From positions 1 to 64,000 of the forward strand of contig JAKAJL010000010.1 of the NCBI GenBank assembly GCA_021813805.1: a DNA stretch of 64,000 bases, read 5' to 3'. The notes below the pieces were generated by a model. The model was given only the letters and a program-made list of their open reading frames with translations, searched no databases and had not been told where the DNA came from. The position numbers and the translations under genes were made by a program. Positions 1 through 8,233 of the stretch are shown here, one piece after another; position 1 is the stretch's first letter, and each line of letters begins with the position of its first letter. This stretch comes from Pseudomonadota bacterium (lineage in GTDB: Bacteria > Pseudomonadota > Alphaproteobacteria > Rhizobiales > Beijerinckiaceae).

Positions 1-1
1 C

Positions 2-61
2 TCCGGCCGCGGCGACAACGACTGGAACGGCTACAACCGCGGCGACCGCGGCTGGTGGTGA
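2..61 (+). CDS. C-terminal end of an unidentified Gly/Asn/Trp-rich protein (5' partial)
   Basis: Only the last 19 codons and a TGA stop lie in the window. They encode a tail rich in Gly, Asn, Arg and Trp ending in GDRGWW. Such low-complexity tails occur on small exported alphaproteobacterial proteins, but there is too little here to name a family. The frame is chosen because it is open from the window edge and ends in a natural stop followed by a non-coding stretch. Confidence 0.45.
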   Translation, partial: SGRGDNDWNGYNRGDRGWW

Positions 62-459
62 CCCAAAAAAAGGGCCCATAGCCCAATCCAATAACGCCGG
101 CCGGCGGAAATATCCCGGCGGCCGGCCATTGAATTGAGGTCTCGTGCCGAAGCCGGGCTGGCGTCTCGTAAGAGCGGAAGCGCGCGGTCGCCGCATCGGC
201 GCCGCGGGCGAGATCATGCGGCGACGACCGGCCTTGTGGCCTGTGATCGTGACGCAAGGCCGAGGCGCCGCCGCCGGCTTCGGCGCTCGCGGGCCAGAAG
301 GGCGGCCCAGTTGCTTGCGTCCTCGCTTCGCGGCGAGACGCCGCCGCGAACGCCACGACAGCGCAAGCCGCCTCCGGCGCGTCATTCTCGCATTTTCGCG
401 ATTTTTGCTTTCGCGGCTCGCTCGACCGCGCTCGAAACGCAATCCGGCTGCATCGGACT
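62..459. other. Intergenic stretch without a recognisable gene
   Basis: About 400 bases lie between the partial gene at the left edge and the end of the groEL paralogue. Open frames here translate to Arg/Ala/Pro-rich protein without any family signature and look like GC-driven shadows. A GC-rich imperfect inverted repeat near 96-128 could be the terminator of the left-edge gene, but it has no T-run. Confidence 0.4.
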
Positions 460-2082
460 TTAGAAACCAGTTTCGCCCGGAAGCGCGCGCTCGGGCTTTT
501 CTTCGGGGATTTCGGTCATCGTCGCCTCGGTGAGCAGCAGCGTTCCCGCCACCGACACCGCATTTTCCAGGGCGACGCGAACAACCTTGGTTGGGTCGAT
601 AATGCCGGCCTCGATCAGATCGACATATTGTTTCCGGCTGGCGTCGAACCCCTCATTGCCGCTTCCCGCCAGCATGCGCGCCACCACGACGCCGCCGTCC
701 GCCTCGGAGTTTTCCGCGATCTGCCGCGCCGGCGCCTCAAGCGCGCGCCTGAGGATCTGCACGCCGGTCTTCTCGTCTCCCTCGCATTTCGCCCCTTCCT
801 CGCTCAGCGCTTCCATGCAGCGCAAAAGGGCGAGGCCGCCGCCTGGAACGACGCCCTCCGCCACCGCGGCTTTAGTCGCGCTGATGGCGTCGTCGAGCGC
901 CTCCTTTTTCGCCTTCATCTCGGATTCGACCGGCGCCCCGACGCGGATCACCGCGACGCCGCCGCTCAGCTTCGCCAATCTTTCCTCCAGCTTTTCGCGG
1001 TCATAGTCGCTGGTCGTCTTGTCGATTTCATTCTTGATTTGCGCGATGCGGGCGTCGATCCGCCCGCGCTCGCCCATGCCGCCGACGATCGTTGTCTTGT
1101 CCTTGCCGATCACGATGCGTTTTGCCCCACCAAGCTGGTCCAGACGGACCATCTCCAGCTTCAACCCGACTTCTTCGGAGACGACCACCCCGCCGGTCAG
1201 GCACGCAATGTCCTCGAGCATCGCCTTCTGGCGATCGCCAAAGCCAGGCGCCCTGACCGCGCAACTTCTCAGCCCGCCGCGCAACTGGTTGACGACCAGG
1301 GTCGCCAAGGCGTCGCCTTCCACGTCCTCGGCAATGACGAGCAGCGCCCGCCCGGATTTTACGACCTCATCGAGCAGCGGCAGAAAATCCTTGAGAACCG
1401 AGATCTTCCTCGCGGCAATCAGGATATGCGCCTCTTCGAGAACCGCCTCCATCTTGTCCGGATTGGTGACGAAATAATGCGACAGGAAGCCGCGATCGAA
1501 CTGCATGCCTTCGACGACGTCGAGGCTGGTCTCGATGGTCTTTGACTCTTCAACCGTGATGGCGCCGTCGCCCCCGACCTTGTCCATGGCCTCGGCCACC
1601 AGTTCCCCGATCGCCGCGTCATTATGCGCGGAAATCGCCGCGACCTGCGCCTTTTCCTTGCGGGTGCTCACGGGGCGCGAAAATCTCCGCAAGCTCTCGA
1701 TGGCCCGCTTTGTCGCTCTGTCGAGCCCGCGCTTGATGTCGATCGCGCTGGCGCCCGCGACGACATTGCGCACGCCGTCGGCGAAAATCGCATGGGCGAG
1801 AATGGTCGCGGTGCTAGTGCCGTCGCCCACCATTTCGGCGGTCTTGTCCGCCGCCTGCCGCATCATCCGAGCGCCGAGATTTTCCTCAGGGTCTTTCAGG
1901 TCGAATTCCTTGGCGATGGTGACGCCGTCGTTGCAGACGAGCGGGGCGCCCCATTTGCGTTCAATCAGAACCGCCTTGGAACGTGGCCCCAAGGTCACGC
2001 GGACTGCGTCGGCAAGCTGGGCCGCGCCACGAAGGATTTTCTCGCGGGCCGCGGAGCGGAAGAGAACCTGTTTGTGGGCCAT
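460..2082 (-). CDS. groEL: GroEL-type 60-kDa chaperonin (paralogue)
   Basis: This 540-residue protein is a complete Group I chaperonin. The ATP loop GDGTSTATILA sits at residues 86-96, exactly where E. coli GroEL has it (catalytic Asp87), and LGPRSKAV, the apical-domain region and the C-terminal VVPGGGLALLR motif are all present. It lacks the usual Gly-Gly-Met tail and ends in a charged EKPERALPGETGF. No groES is next to it, and the upstream region has no CIRCE (HrcA) inverted repeat. Stand-alone GroEL paralogues are common in Rhizobiales, so I infer a second, specialised copy. It is the last gene of a minus-strand run with the small acidic protein, CapA and DUF2267. Confidence 0.95.
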   Translation of the reverse strand: MAHKQVLFRSAAREKILRGAAQLADAVRVTLGPRSKAVLIERKWGAPLVCNDGVTIAKEFDLKDPEENLGARMMRQAADKTAEMVGDGTSTATILAHAIFADGVRNVVAGASAIDIKRGLDRATKRAIESLRRFSRPVSTRKEKAQVAAISAHNDAAIGELVAEAMDKVGGDGAITVEESKTIETSLDVVEGMQFDRGFLSHYFVTNPDKMEAVLEEAHILIAARKISVLKDFLPLLDEVVKSGRALLVIAEDVEGDALATLVVNQLRGGLRSCAVRAPGFGDRQKAMLEDIACLTGGVVVSEEVGLKLEMVRLDQLGGAKRIVIGKDKTTIVGGMGERGRIDARIAQIKNEIDKTTSDYDREKLEERLAKLSGGVAVIRVGAPVESEMKAKKEALDDAISATKAAVAEGVVPGGGLALLRCMEALSEEGAKCEGDEKTGVQILRRALEAPARQIAENSEADGGVVVARMLAGSGNEGFDASRKQYVDLIEAGIIDPTKVVRVALENAVSVAGTLLLTEATMTEIPEEKPERALPGETGF

Positions 2083-2255
2083 GCGGCACTCTCGTCGATT
2101 AGCGTCGGAAACTGCGGTAGTCGGAAGCCTGGGCTGTCGCCGCGCCCTCCCGGACGAAGCGCGCGAGCCGCTGGAAACTTATCAAAGCCAATGGGGGCGT
2201 CCCAAACCTTGATCGGCGTCAATCGCCCGAAAACTCCTGTCACAAACGCCAAAAT

Positions 2256-2486
2256 TCATTCGCCGCCTGCGTCATTGTCCTCGAAGGCCGGCGGACCTGA
2301 GTCTTCGCCCCCCTCTTCAATCGGTTCGACCGGCGCATTGCCTTCGTCGGGGGTTTCCGACTGGACATCGGCGGGCTCTTGCTCGATCAGCCTGCCAGGC
2401 TCGTCGAGATTTTCGTCGAAGGAATGGCGTGAGCGGGGTTTCCGGGGCACGACCGTCGCCGCTCCGTCCGGGGAAACGATTTTCAT
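2256..2486 (-). CDS. Small acidic hypothetical protein
   Basis: This is a 76-residue, strongly acidic protein (many Glu, Asp and Pro) with a basic N-terminal MKIVSPDGAATVVPRKPRSR. I place the start at 2486 because an AAGGAG ribosome-binding site lies 8 bases upstream, 28 bases after the stop of the capA-like gene; the longer open frame would run back through that gene. No domain is recognisable and most of it is probably disordered. It sits between a CapA-like protein and a GroEL paralogue on the same strand and may belong to that operon. Confidence 0.6.
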   Translation of the reverse strand: MKIVSPDGAATVVPRKPRSRHSFDENLDEPGRLIEQEPADVQSETPDEGNAPVEPIEEGGEDSGPPAFEDNDAGGE

Positions 2487-2514
2487 CAGCTTTCTCCTTA
2501 TCATTCGTGCGCCA

Positions 2515-3633
2515 TCATTCGTGCGCCGGACTCGATCGCGCCCAGGATGCGACGAGCCGGCCGTCGGCCAAGCGCGCCACGCGGACGCCAAAAGGAGCGC
2601 TTTCGCGGTCCAGCGTTTCCCGCAGCCATTCGACATCGGGCGACTCTGGCCTCGCCAGGCGGAATTTGCGGATCTGAAGGGGCGTCATGTCCAGCGCCCG
2701 CAGATCGCCCGTCGCTGAATCGACATCGGCGAAATACATCACCGCGAGATCGCCCCGGAACGCCTCTGCGCCCTCGATGCCTTCGTAGTCATTCAGGAAA
2801 TCGCCGCAACCATACAGGATCAGGCGGCCGTTGAACACTTCGATCGCCTTGGCGTGATGCGACGAATGGCCGTGGACAACCGAAACCCCGGCGCGTTCGA
2901 TCAAAGCATGAGCAAACCGGCGCTGGTCGCCCTCAATCTCATAACCCCAGTTCGGCCCCCAGTGGATCGAGGCGAGGATGACGTCGCCCGGGCGCCTCAT
3001 GGCCGCGAGCTTTCGCGCCGCCATGGACGCCGCCTCTTCGGAAAGCGAAGGCAACAGATATATGCCGGGCGCGTCGCGTTTCGCCGCCCAGCTCTCCGGC
3101 GGGCCGCTCGAAACGCAGGCCATCGACACGACCAGCAGGCGACCGCCGCCCGGAATGTCGATCGCCGCCGGCGCCATGGCCCCGGCAAGATTTCGTCCGG
3201 CGCCGGCCGTCTTGATCCGCCTTCGATTCAGGACGTCCAGAGTGTCGAGCAAGCCCGCAGCCCTCCAGTCGAGCACATGGTTGTTGGCGAGCGCGCAGCA
3301 ATCGATCCGGGCGGCGCTCAGGCAGGCCGTATTCTCCGGGCTCATGCGGTAATTGATGCCTTTAGGCTCGAAATCCTCGCTGCGGGTGATGCTGGTTTCA
3401 AGATTGACGACGCGCGCGTGCGGCCGCTGCCGCTCCCATTCGTCGAGCGCCGCGCCCCAGATGTAATCGAAATTCACTGGGCGCGGGATGGGTCCATTAG
3501 CCTGTTCCGCCAGTTGCACATAACCGAGGGCGGATCGCATGTAGGTTTCGTGCAGAAGGGGGCCGCAGGGCTCGGGGAGGATCTGATCGATCCCCCGCCC
3601 GGTCATGACGTCGCCGCACAGAAATATCTTCAT
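2515..3633 (-). CDS. CapA-family (PGA_cap) metallophosphatase-fold protein
   Basis: This 372-residue protein belongs to the CapA/poly-gamma-glutamate synthesis family, whose fold resembles calcineurin-like phosphoesterases. Visible motifs in order are the N-terminal GDVMTGRGID, VNLETSITR, ALANNHVLDW, SIHWGPNWGYE, HGHSSHH and LYGCGDFLNDYEG. These match the conserved Asp/Asn/His positions of the family. There is no signal peptide or membrane segment, unlike true capsule CapA, so a cytoplasmic phosphoesterase-like role is more likely than capsule synthesis. It is followed closely by the small acidic protein and groEL, and preceded by a DUF2267 gene 48 bases upstream. Confidence 0.85.
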   Translation of the reverse strand: MKIFLCGDVMTGRGIDQILPEPCGPLLHETYMRSALGYVQLAEQANGPIPRPVNFDYIWGAALDEWERQRPHARVVNLETSITRSEDFEPKGINYRMSPENTACLSAARIDCCALANNHVLDWRAAGLLDTLDVLNRRRIKTAGAGRNLAGAMAPAAIDIPGGGRLLVVSMACVSSGPPESWAAKRDAPGIYLLPSLSEEAASMAARKLAAMRRPGDVILASIHWGPNWGYEIEGDQRRFAHALIERAGVSVVHGHSSHHAKAIEVFNGRLILYGCGDFLNDYEGIEGAEAFRGDLAVMYFADVDSATGDLRALDMTPLQIRKFRLARPESPDVEWLRETLDRESAPFGVRVARLADGRLVASWARSSPAHE

Positions 3634-3681
3634 CCTCGGCGTCTTCCAGAAGCGCGGCGCCTGCAGCGTTCAAGCCGCTGT

Positions 3682-4104
3682 TCAGGACGGCCATAACGGG
3701 TGGATCGATTTCGGCGTTCGGGCGATCAGGTCCTCGACCTCGCTCGCGGGCAGGCGCGCCGCGAGAAGTGCGAACACGGCCCGGGCCGCCTGTTCGGCGT
3801 CGATTCCGGGGTTTCGGCCGACGGCCTCGTGGACGCGTTCGCAGATCGCCGCGACACTGTGCGCTGGCCGCGCGCCGGCATGCCAGCCCTCGTAATAGAG
3901 CCCGCGCAGCAGCGGCGGCAGCTGCGCGCCGAGAAAAGCGACTTCGTCCCGCGGCAGGGCGTCGCGCAAGGCGTGCAGTCCGCCGATCAAGGCGGCGTAA
4001 GCTTTGCTGTGCTCGCGCCAGCCGAGCCTTCGCGCCAGATCGTCAACCCAGGCCCGCGCTTCGCCGACCGCCAGGTCGAGTTCTTTCACGTCCCTCGGTT
4101 TCAT
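3682..4104 (-). CDS. DUF2267 domain protein
   Basis: This 140-residue protein is made of one DUF2267 domain. The characteristic segment is LPRDEVAFLGAQLPPLLRG followed by LYYEGWHAG, around residues 50-80. The biochemical role of the family is not known to me. DUF2267 genes recur in stress-type clusters with Lon-like proteases, RtcB and small heat-shock genes, which fits this neighbourhood. It starts 112 bases from a divergent promoter region and is the first gene of the minus-strand run that ends with groEL. Confidence 0.85.
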   Translation of the reverse strand: MKPRDVKELDLAVGEARAWVDDLARRLGWREHSKAYAALIGGLHALRDALPRDEVAFLGAQLPPLLRGLYYEGWHAGARPAHSVAAICERVHEAVGRNPGIDAEQAARAVFALLAARLPASEVEDLIARTPKSIHPLWPS

Positions 4105-4290
4105 TAGGCGCCTCCGTTCACGTGAAAAATGATAATCAAGTTTCGATCAGCCATTGCAGCCCCGCGATGCTTCAGATCAAACTTGCGAGCACGGGCGAAG
4201 CCGGGGCGATAAAAGTTGACGCTCGTCAACGCCGACAAGCCCATTGACGCGTTATTTTTTTTAATTTGGTGCAATATGCGGGGCAGCACA
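4105..4290. promoter_or_regulatory. Divergent promoter region with inverted repeats
   Basis: This AT-richer gap separates the minus-strand DUF2267-groEL run from the plus-strand glycosylase-archease-rtcB run, so it must hold both promoters. It contains a perfect 6-bp inverted repeat GTTGAC/GTCAAC (4215-4230, 4-base spacer) and a wider pair CAAGTTT/AAACTTG (4137-4143, 4179-4185). Either could be an operator. No sigma-70 box pair stands out clearly. This is inference from layout and symmetry only. Confidence 0.4.
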
Positions 4291-4968
4291 ATGACGGCCT
4301 CCGTTCGGCCCACGCGCGCGGGCGAAATAACGGCGCAGCCTTCCGCTTCGCCATCGCGGAGCGAACTGGAGCGCAGCCTGCTCTATTCGGAAGAACTCGG
4401 CATAGAATTGGCAGGACACAGGGACGCCGAATGCTTTCGCTGGTTTCTCGCCAGCCTTCTCTTCGGCGCGCGGATTTCCGAAAAAATCGCCAAAAACACC
4501 TTTTGGGCCTTCGTCCGGCATGACCTGACGAATCCGAAGAAGATCATCGGCGCAGGCTGGGATTTTCTCGTCAATCCGGTCATGCGGGAAGGCGGCTATG
4601 TTCGTTACGACGAGAGCAAATCGAGGCAGATCCTGCGCGACTGCGAGACGCTGCTGACGGATTATCGGGGCAGCCTGAACCTTCTTCATGAGATGGCCCG
4701 TGATCCGCGCGATCTCGAGGCCCGCGTCAACGCCTTCTATGGAGTCGGGCCGGTGACGACCAATATTTTTCTGCGCGAGCTGAGGCCTTACTGGGACAAG
4801 GCCGATCCGGCGCCCCTTCCATTGGTCGAGGACCTGGCGCGAAAGCTCGGCCTCGACCTCTCCCGCTACCGCCGTAAGAGCCTGTCGTTCGCGCGGGTGG
4901 AGGCGGGCCTGCTCAGGCACAGGCGCCTCCTGCCCGGCTTGCCGGGCAGGAGGCGGCGAAACTCATGA
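4291..4968 (+). CDS. HhH-GPD-like (endonuclease III fold) DNA glycosylase-related protein
   Basis: This is a protein of about 225 residues with the all-helical arrangement of the endonuclease III superfamily. The helix-hairpin-helix segment is [19 protein letters not shown], and two residues from an aromatic/Pro stretch later comes a plausible acidic position. No Fe-S cysteine cluster is present and I cannot confirm the catalytic Lys/Asp pair, so activity is uncertain. I choose the ATG at 4291 because a G-rich stretch lies upstream; ATG 4276 and TTG 4216 are alternatives. Its stop overlaps the archease start (ATGA), which suggests translational coupling with archease and rtcB. Confidence 0.7.
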   Translation: MTASVRPTRAGEITAQPSASPSRSELERSLLYSEELGIELAGHRDAECFRWFLASLLFGARISEKIAKNTFWAFVRHDLTNPKKIIGAGWDFLVNPVMREGGYVRYDESKSRQILRDCETLLTDYRGSLNLLHEMARDPRDLEARVNAFYGVGPVTTNIFLRELRPYWDKADPAPLPLVEDLARKLGLDLSRYRRKSLSFARVEAGLLRHRRLLPGLPGRRRRNS

Positions 4969-5408
4969 CGCCGCCACTTCAACCATCGAGCCCCATGGCG
5001 CGCTGGGAACATTTCCCGCACGGCGCCGACATCGGCCTGCGCGGGTTCGGCGCGACGCCCGAGGAAGCTTTCGAGCAGGCCGCCCGCGCCTTGACGGCGG
5101 CCGTGACTTCGGCGCGCGTCGCCGCGCGCGTCGCCGTCGACGTCCGCTGCGAGGCTCCCGATCTCGAACTGCTCCTGGTCGAATGGCTGAACAGCCTCAT
5201 CTATGAAATGGCCGTCCGCCGCATGCTGTTCGCCGCCTTTTCGGTGCGCATCGACGGCGCCCGGCTCGAAGGGACTCTTTTCGGCGAGCCGGTCGATGTG
5301 GCGCGCCATGCGCCGGCGAGCGAGCCGAAAGGCGCGACCTATACGGCCCTCAAAGTGGCCAGGGACGACGCCGGGGTCTGGTCGGCGGCTTGCGTCGTGG
5401 ATGTCTGA
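4965..5408 (+). CDS. Archease (RtcB cofactor protein)
   Basis: This 147-residue protein matches archease, which speeds guanylylation and turnover of the RNA ligase RtcB. The family signature is seen near the N-terminus: [20 protein letters not shown], with the conserved metal-site Asp, and it ends in the typical beta-strand AACVVDV. The first ATG overlaps the previous stop by ATGA; an internal ATG at 4995 would remove 10 unconserved residues. The TGATG overlap with rtcB downstream makes a coupled archease-rtcB pair, the common arrangement for this system. Confidence 0.93.
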   Translation: MTPPLQPSSPMARWEHFPHGADIGLRGFGATPEEAFEQAARALTAAVTSARVAARVAVDVRCEAPDLELLLVEWLNSLIYEMAVRRMLFAAFSVRIDGARLEGTLFGEPVDVARHAPASEPKGATYTALKVARDDAGVWSAACVVDV

Positions 5409-6850
5409 TGGAGAACGCCATGGACTTGGAGCGTTTGACCCGGATCGACCAGGCGGCCTGGCGCATCGAGCCGCGGGGAGCGATGCGCGTCCCCGGCGTC
5501 ATCTATGCCGACGAGAATCTGATCCGCGCCATGGATGACAAGGTCTTCGAGCAGACGGTCAATGTCGCGTCGCTGCCCGGCATCGTCCAGGCCTGCTATG
5601 TCATGCCCGACGCTCATTGGGGTTACGGCTTTCCGATCGGCGGCGTGGCGGCGTTCGATCCCGCACACGGCGGAGTGGTGTCGGCCGGCGGCGTCGGCTT
5701 CGACGTCTCCTGCGGGGTTCGCACCATTCTGACCGGCGTGGAAAGCAAGGAAGTCGTTCGGCGTCAGGAGAGAATCGCGGATTCGCTCGAAAGCCAGATC
5801 CCGGCGGGCGTCGGCAGCAAGGGCAAGATCGCGCTCGAACCGGGCGAGATGGAGGCGATGCTGGAGGGTGGCGCGCGGTGGGCGGTCGCGCAAGGATGGG
5901 GCGAGCCGGACGACCTCGAGCGCATCGAGGAAAATGGCCGGATGGCGGGAGCGCGCCCCGATTTCGTCTCGGACCGCGCCAAGCAGCGGCAGCGCGAGGA
6001 AATGGGGACGCTCGGCTCGGGCAACCATTATCTCGAGGTCCAGGCGGTGGCCGAAATCCTCGATCCGGCGACGGCGGAAGCTTTCGGCCTGCGCGAAGGC
6101 GAGGTCGTCATCACCATTCATTGCGGCTCGCGGGGTCTCGGCCATCAGATCGCGGGCGAATTCGCCAAGGAAATGGTCGTCGCCGCTGAAAGTCTGGGGA
6201 TCGAGCTTCCGGACCGCGAACTGGCCTGCGCGCCGATCGACTCAGAAATCGGCCAAAGATATCTCGGCGCCATGAGGGCGGCGGTGAACTGCGCCCTCGC
6301 CAATCGCGAGATCCTTTCGCATCATGCGCGGCGCGTCTTCCGCCATTATTTTCCGGGCGCGAATCTGCCCTTGCTCTATGACGTCTCGCACAACACCTGC
6401 AAGGTCGAGACCCATCGGGTCGGCGGCCGGAAACGCCGGTTGTTCGTGCACAGAAAGGGCGCGACCCGCGCCTTTGGGCCGGGCCATGAAAGCCTCCCCG
6501 AGGCGCTCCGCCCCCACGGCCAGCCGGTCCTCATCGGCGGCAGCATGGGGACCGAATCCTACGTCCTGGTCGGCGAAGCCGGCGCCGAGACGCGCTCCTT
6601 CTCCTCCGCCTGCCATGGCGCGGGACGCGCCATGTCGCGCCACGCCGCGCTCAGGCGATGGAGCGGACGCCAGATCGTTGACGATCTCGCGGCGCAAGGC
6701 GTGCTGATCCGCAGTCCGTCGAGCCGCGGCGTCGCCGAGGAGGCGCCAGACGCTTACAAGGATGTTACGGCGGTGGTGATGGCCGCGGAAAAGGCCGGCC
6801 TGGCCCGGCGGGTGGCGCGCCTGCGACCGCTGATCTGCATCAAGGGTTGA
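5408..6850 (+). CDS. rtcB: RNA-splicing ligase RtcB
   Basis: This 480-residue protein is RtcB, the Mn- and GTP-dependent ligase that joins 2',3'-cyclic phosphate RNA ends to 5'-OH ends in RNA repair. Metal-binding and catalytic motifs are all visible: MPDAHWGYGFPIGGVAAFD, GVGFDVSCGVR, GSGNHYLEVQ, HCGSRGLGHQ, YDVSHNTCKVE, GGSMGTESYV, and CHGAGRAMSR with the histidine that carries GMP. The start ATG at 5408 overlaps the archease stop; ATG 5420 is a second choice. No rtcA or RtcR regulator is in the window, so regulation differs from the E. coli sigma-54 operon. Confidence 0.96.
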   Translation: MENAMDLERLTRIDQAAWRIEPRGAMRVPGVIYADENLIRAMDDKVFEQTVNVASLPGIVQACYVMPDAHWGYGFPIGGVAAFDPAHGGVVSAGGVGFDVSCGVRTILTGVESKEVVRRQERIADSLESQIPAGVGSKGKIALEPGEMEAMLEGGARWAVAQGWGEPDDLERIEENGRMAGARPDFVSDRAKQRQREEMGTLGSGNHYLEVQAVAEILDPATAEAFGLREGEVVITIHCGSRGLGHQIAGEFAKEMVVAAESLGIELPDRELACAPIDSEIGQRYLGAMRAAVNCALANREILSHHARRVFRHYFPGANLPLLYDVSHNTCKVETHRVGGRKRRLFVHRKGATRAFGPGHESLPEALRPHGQPVLIGGSMGTESYVLVGEAGAETRSFSSACHGAGRAMSRHAALRRWSGRQIVDDLAAQGVLIRSPSSRGVAEEAPDAYKDVTAVVMAAEKAGLARRVARLRPLICIKG

Positions 6851-6899
6851 GGCGCCCGGCGATCGATATGGTTGTCAACGAATCGCGGCGTGAGCCCTA

Positions 6900-8018
6900 T
6901 CACAGCCCCAATGCCGACTCGGCGGGCAGGTAAGCGAGCCCTTGCGCCTTCGCCACCGGCGCCGACGTCACCTTTCCTCGTGAAATCTGGAGGCCTGCGC
7001 GCAGGTTCTCATCCTCGCGCAGCGCGCGGCGCCAGCCTTTGTCCGCGAGCGCGTGGACGAAGGGAAGCGTGGCGTTGTTGAGCGCGAAGGTTGACGTGCG
7101 CGGAACCACGCCCGGCATGTTGGTGACGCAATAATGCACGATCCCATCGACGAGATAGACGGGGTCCGAATGCGAGGTCGGACGCGCGCTTTCGCAGCAG
7201 CCCCCCTGGTCGATGGCGACATCCACGATGACGGCGCCCGGCTTCATCGCAGGCAGCATGTCTCGCGTGACGATGGTCGGCGTGCGCGCTCCCGGCAGGA
7301 GAACGGCCCCGATCAGAAGATCGGCGCGCTTGACGATTTCCCGCACGGCCGTGTCCGTGGAAAAGACGGTGCGGACAGCGGCGCCAAATCTGGAATCGAG
7401 CTTGCGGAGCGCCTCTGGGTTGCGATCGGCGACGATGACATTCGCGCCCATCCCCAGCGCAATCGCCGCCGCATGGCGTCCGACGACGCCCGCGCCCAGA
7501 ATGACCGCCTCCGCAGCCGGCACGCCAGGAACTCCAGCAAGCAGAACGCCGCGCCCGCCTGTCTGCTTTTCAAGGAAATGCGCGCCGATCTGGGGAGCAA
7601 GCCGGCCGGCGACCTCTGACATAGGCGTCAGGAGCGGAAGCCCGCCGCTCGGCGAGGCCACCGTCTCATAGGCGATGCAATGAGCGCCGCTGGCGACGAG
7701 ATCGCGCGTCAGCTCCGGGTCGGGCGCGAGGTGCAGATAGGTGAAAAGCACCTGATCCGGCCTCAGTTTCCGTCTCTCGACGGGAAGCGGCTCCTTGACC
7801 TTGACGATGAGCTCGGCGCGCTCGAAGATCGGGTCGGGTCCATCGACGATGGAAGCGCCCGCCGCCTCGTAGGCGCCGTCGGCGAAGCCGGCGCCAAGTC
7901 CGGCGTTTTGCTCCACCAGAACCTCGTGCCCGCCCCTGACAAGTTCGGAGACCGAGGACGGCGTGAGCCCCACGCGATATTCATTGTCCTTGATTTCCTT
8001 TGGCGCGCCAATCCGCAT
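6900..8018 (-). CDS. ald: Alanine dehydrogenase
   Basis: This 372-residue protein interconverts L-alanine and pyruvate with NAD. It has the N-terminal MRIGAPKEIKDNEYRVGLTP, the KVKEPLP substrate-site motif, a GAGVVGRHAAAIALGMGA dinucleotide-binding fold near residue 170, and VDVAIDQGGCCESARPT. The start at 8018 is set by a GGAGG site 6 bases upstream; the longer open frame has no support. It faces rtcB tail to tail with a 49-base gap. Alanine dehydrogenase gives ammonium assimilation or pyruvate recycling, which fits the nearby pyruvate dehydrogenase operon. Confidence 0.95.
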   Translation of the reverse strand: MRIGAPKEIKDNEYRVGLTPSSVSELVRGGHEVLVEQNAGLGAGFADGAYEAAGASIVDGPDPIFERAELIVKVKEPLPVERRKLRPDQVLFTYLHLAPDPELTRDLVASGAHCIAYETVASPSGGLPLLTPMSEVAGRLAPQIGAHFLEKQTGGRGVLLAGVPGVPAAEAVILGAGVVGRHAAAIALGMGANVIVADRNPEALRKLDSRFGAAVRTVFSTDTAVREIVKRADLLIGAVLLPGARTPTIVTRDMLPAMKPGAVIVDVAIDQGGCCESARPTSHSDPVYLVDGIVHYCVTNMPGVVPRTSTFALNNATLPFVHALADKGWRRALREDENLRAGLQISRGKVTSAPVAKAQGLAYLPAESALGL

Positions 8019-8130
8019 GTCGTTCCTCCACCGATCCGGCGGCCGGTTCGTTCGCGAAAACGACCAGCTCGACCTTCCTGATTGCATCAAATCGCGAAGG
8101 AGAGCCGATCGCCGGCCCCTTCGCAAATCC

Positions 8131-8233
8131 CTAGAGCGAAATCCGTTCACGCCGGACGGGGATTTCGCTATAATATTCTGTTTTTTCAAGCATAATCACA
8201 AAACGTCTGCAGCTTTTGGGGATTATGCTCTAG
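8131..8233. repeat. REP/RIME-like intergenic palindromic element
   Basis: The element begins with CTAGAGC and ends with GCTCTAG. It contains two stem-loops: AGCGAAATCC/GGATTTCGCT (8135-8144 with 8160-8169) and GCATAATC/GATTATGC (8190-8197 with 8221-8228). CTAGAGC-bounded palindromes of this kind are dispersed in many Rhizobiales genomes. Its right end supplies the stop codon (TAG, complement of 8230-8232) of the neighbouring cysteine desulfurase gene. Confidence 0.6.

Noticed and set aside
2083-2255. CIRCE/HrcA operator upstream of groEL
   Set aside because: The TTAGCACTC/GAGTGCTAA pair is absent; only a few unordered matching bases occur.
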